Source of the DNA: Roseicyclus marinus
Lineage (GTDB): Bacteria > Pseudomonadota > Alphaproteobacteria > Rhodobacterales > Rhodobacteraceae
Reading direction: 5' to 3'
Length of the DNA: 64,000 bases
Assembly (NCBI RefSeq): GCF_036322625.1
Contig: NZ_AP027266.1
Span: 2,979,001 to 3,043,000, forward strand
Shown here in pieces: positions 63,597 to 64,000 of this stretch. Position 1 is the first letter of the stretch; every line of letters starts with the position of its first letter. The notes beneath the pieces were generated by a model. It saw only the letters and a list, made by a program, of their open reading frames with translations, did not search any database and was not told the origin of the DNA. The translations under genes were made by a program, and so were the position numbers.

Positions 63597-63947
63597 TCAG
63601 AGAAACCCGGCTAGGATAGACGCGACAAAGGACGAGGACACGGTGATCGGCGCACCGCCACCCCCAGGCGTCACGGTGATCGTGGTGCCACCAGCCGACA
63701 CCGTGATCGTCGTGCCGCTGGGCAGGGTCGCCGTCGTGCCGCCCCCGGCCGTGGGCGTTTCGGTCAGCGAACCACCGCCAAAAAGAACGGACCGCGCTTC
63801 GGCAAAGGCGGCGGCCACCACGGTCGTGGTGCCCGGCGTGAACACATCCACCGCGTTGGGCGTGCTCGACCCACCGGCCTGCGCGCCGGACGCGGCAAAG
63901 AGGGCACCGGCAAAAGCCAGCCCGGTCATGATCTTGCGAAAACTCAT
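63597..63947 (-). CDS. Small secreted Gly/Thr-rich protein of unknown function
   Basis: 116 residues from ATG 63947, which has GGGGAGA six bases upstream; the ATG at 63953 sits too close to that site. A signal peptide of about 24 residues ends in AQAG. The mature part is made of Gly, Thr, Ser and Val, with alternating stretches such as GTTITVSAGGTTITVTPGGGG, and has no cysteine. The alternation suggests beta-strands. I do not recognise a family. It lies between a probable outer-membrane protein gene and rplJ, on the same strand. Confidence 0.65.
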   Translation of the reverse strand: MSFRKIMTGLAFAGALFAASGAQAGGSSTPNAVDVFTPGTTTVVAAAFAEARSVLFGGGSLTETPTAGGGTTATLPSGTTITVSAGGTTITVTPGGGGAPITVSSSFVASILAGFL

Positions 63948-63977
63948 GCTCATTCTCCCCGGATTAGCGCGCGGCGC

Positions 63978-64000
63978 TCAGAATGCCAGCGACAGGCCCA
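63978..64000 (-). CDS. C-terminal end of a probable outer-membrane protein
   Basis: Only the last seven codons are inside the window, ending GLSLAF and TGA at 63978-63980. A C-terminal phenylalanine after alternating hydrophobic residues is the usual outer-membrane beta-barrel end signal. Everything else of the gene lies beyond the edge. Confidence 0.35.

Overview
The window is a high-GC alphaproteobacterial chromosome segment, most likely from a marine-type member of the Rhodobacterales (Roseobacter/Paracoccaceae). The evidence is the gene order rpmH-rnpA-yidD...ttcA-yidC-MOSC-yihA-argB, an AapJQMP/Bzt-type amino-acid importer, an ATP12/HAD/RluA/CrcB operon, a LuxR/LuxI pair, RTX-type calcium-binding proteins, a PpaA/AerR-like B12 protein behind a PpsR/CrtJ-type TGT-N12-ACA box, and a full ribosomal super-cluster. 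No phage, transposase, plasmid origin or CRISPR array is visible.

Layout. (a) 1-8 kb: a MoxR-DUF58 pair, the divergent DUF1285 gene, a B12-binding regulator-like gene, tRNA-Arg(ACG), an orphan sensor histidine kinase, a mercuric-reductase-like flavoenzyme with a TVP38 membrane protein, and a DUF523 gene. (b) 8-16 kb: the rpmH cluster, running rpmH-rnpA-yidD, a reversed DUF3833 lipoprotein, ttcA, yidC, MOSC, yihA, argB, a cysteine-motif protein and a SixA-like phosphatase. (c) 16-21 kb: aapP, aapM, aapQ and aapJ on the minus strand. (d) 21-27 kb: the crcB-rluA-HAD-ATP12 operon linked by 4-nt overlaps, rarA, luxI, luxR and a small divergent ORF. (e) 27-48 kb: the translation super-cluster on the minus strand, read from high to low coordinate as rpsL, rpsG, fusA, tuf / rpsJ, rplC, D, W, B, rpsS, rplV, rpsC, rplP / rpmC, rpsQ, rplN, X, E, rpsN, H, rplF, R, rpsE, rpmD, rplO, secY, adk / rpsM, K, rpoA, rplQ. 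(f) 48.7-53.4 kb: accessory block of a membrane methyltransferase, an RTX glycosidase-like protein, an EamA transporter and a glycosyltransferase. (g) 53.5-63.2 kb: rplJ-rplL-rpoB-rpoC, then a small secreted protein and the last codons of a probable outer-membrane protein.

Three things stand out. First, the intergenic spaces of the ribosomal operons carry at least six paired hairpins with a 5' GTAG tetranucleotide, which are REP/BIME-like elements in several sequence classes. Second, the normally contiguous rplP-rpmC junction is split by about 2.2 kb holding an opposite-strand RTX protein and a TIGR02466-type 2-oxoglutarate oxygenase; the break has a terminator after rplP and a good promoter (TTGCGG-N17-TATACG) before rpmC. 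Third, two clusters of tandem perfect A4/T4-flanked palindromes (15939-16029, 23938-24005) lie at gene ends.

Regulatory signals readable by eye include strong -35/-10 pairs before rpsL (TTGACA-N17-TATACG), rpmC, rpmH and argB, a promoter/operator arrangement before luxR, and stem-loops in the aapJ leader, the aapJ-aapQ gap and the rplL-rpoB gap. Product calls rest on motif and family recognition by reading. No database search or folding program was run.
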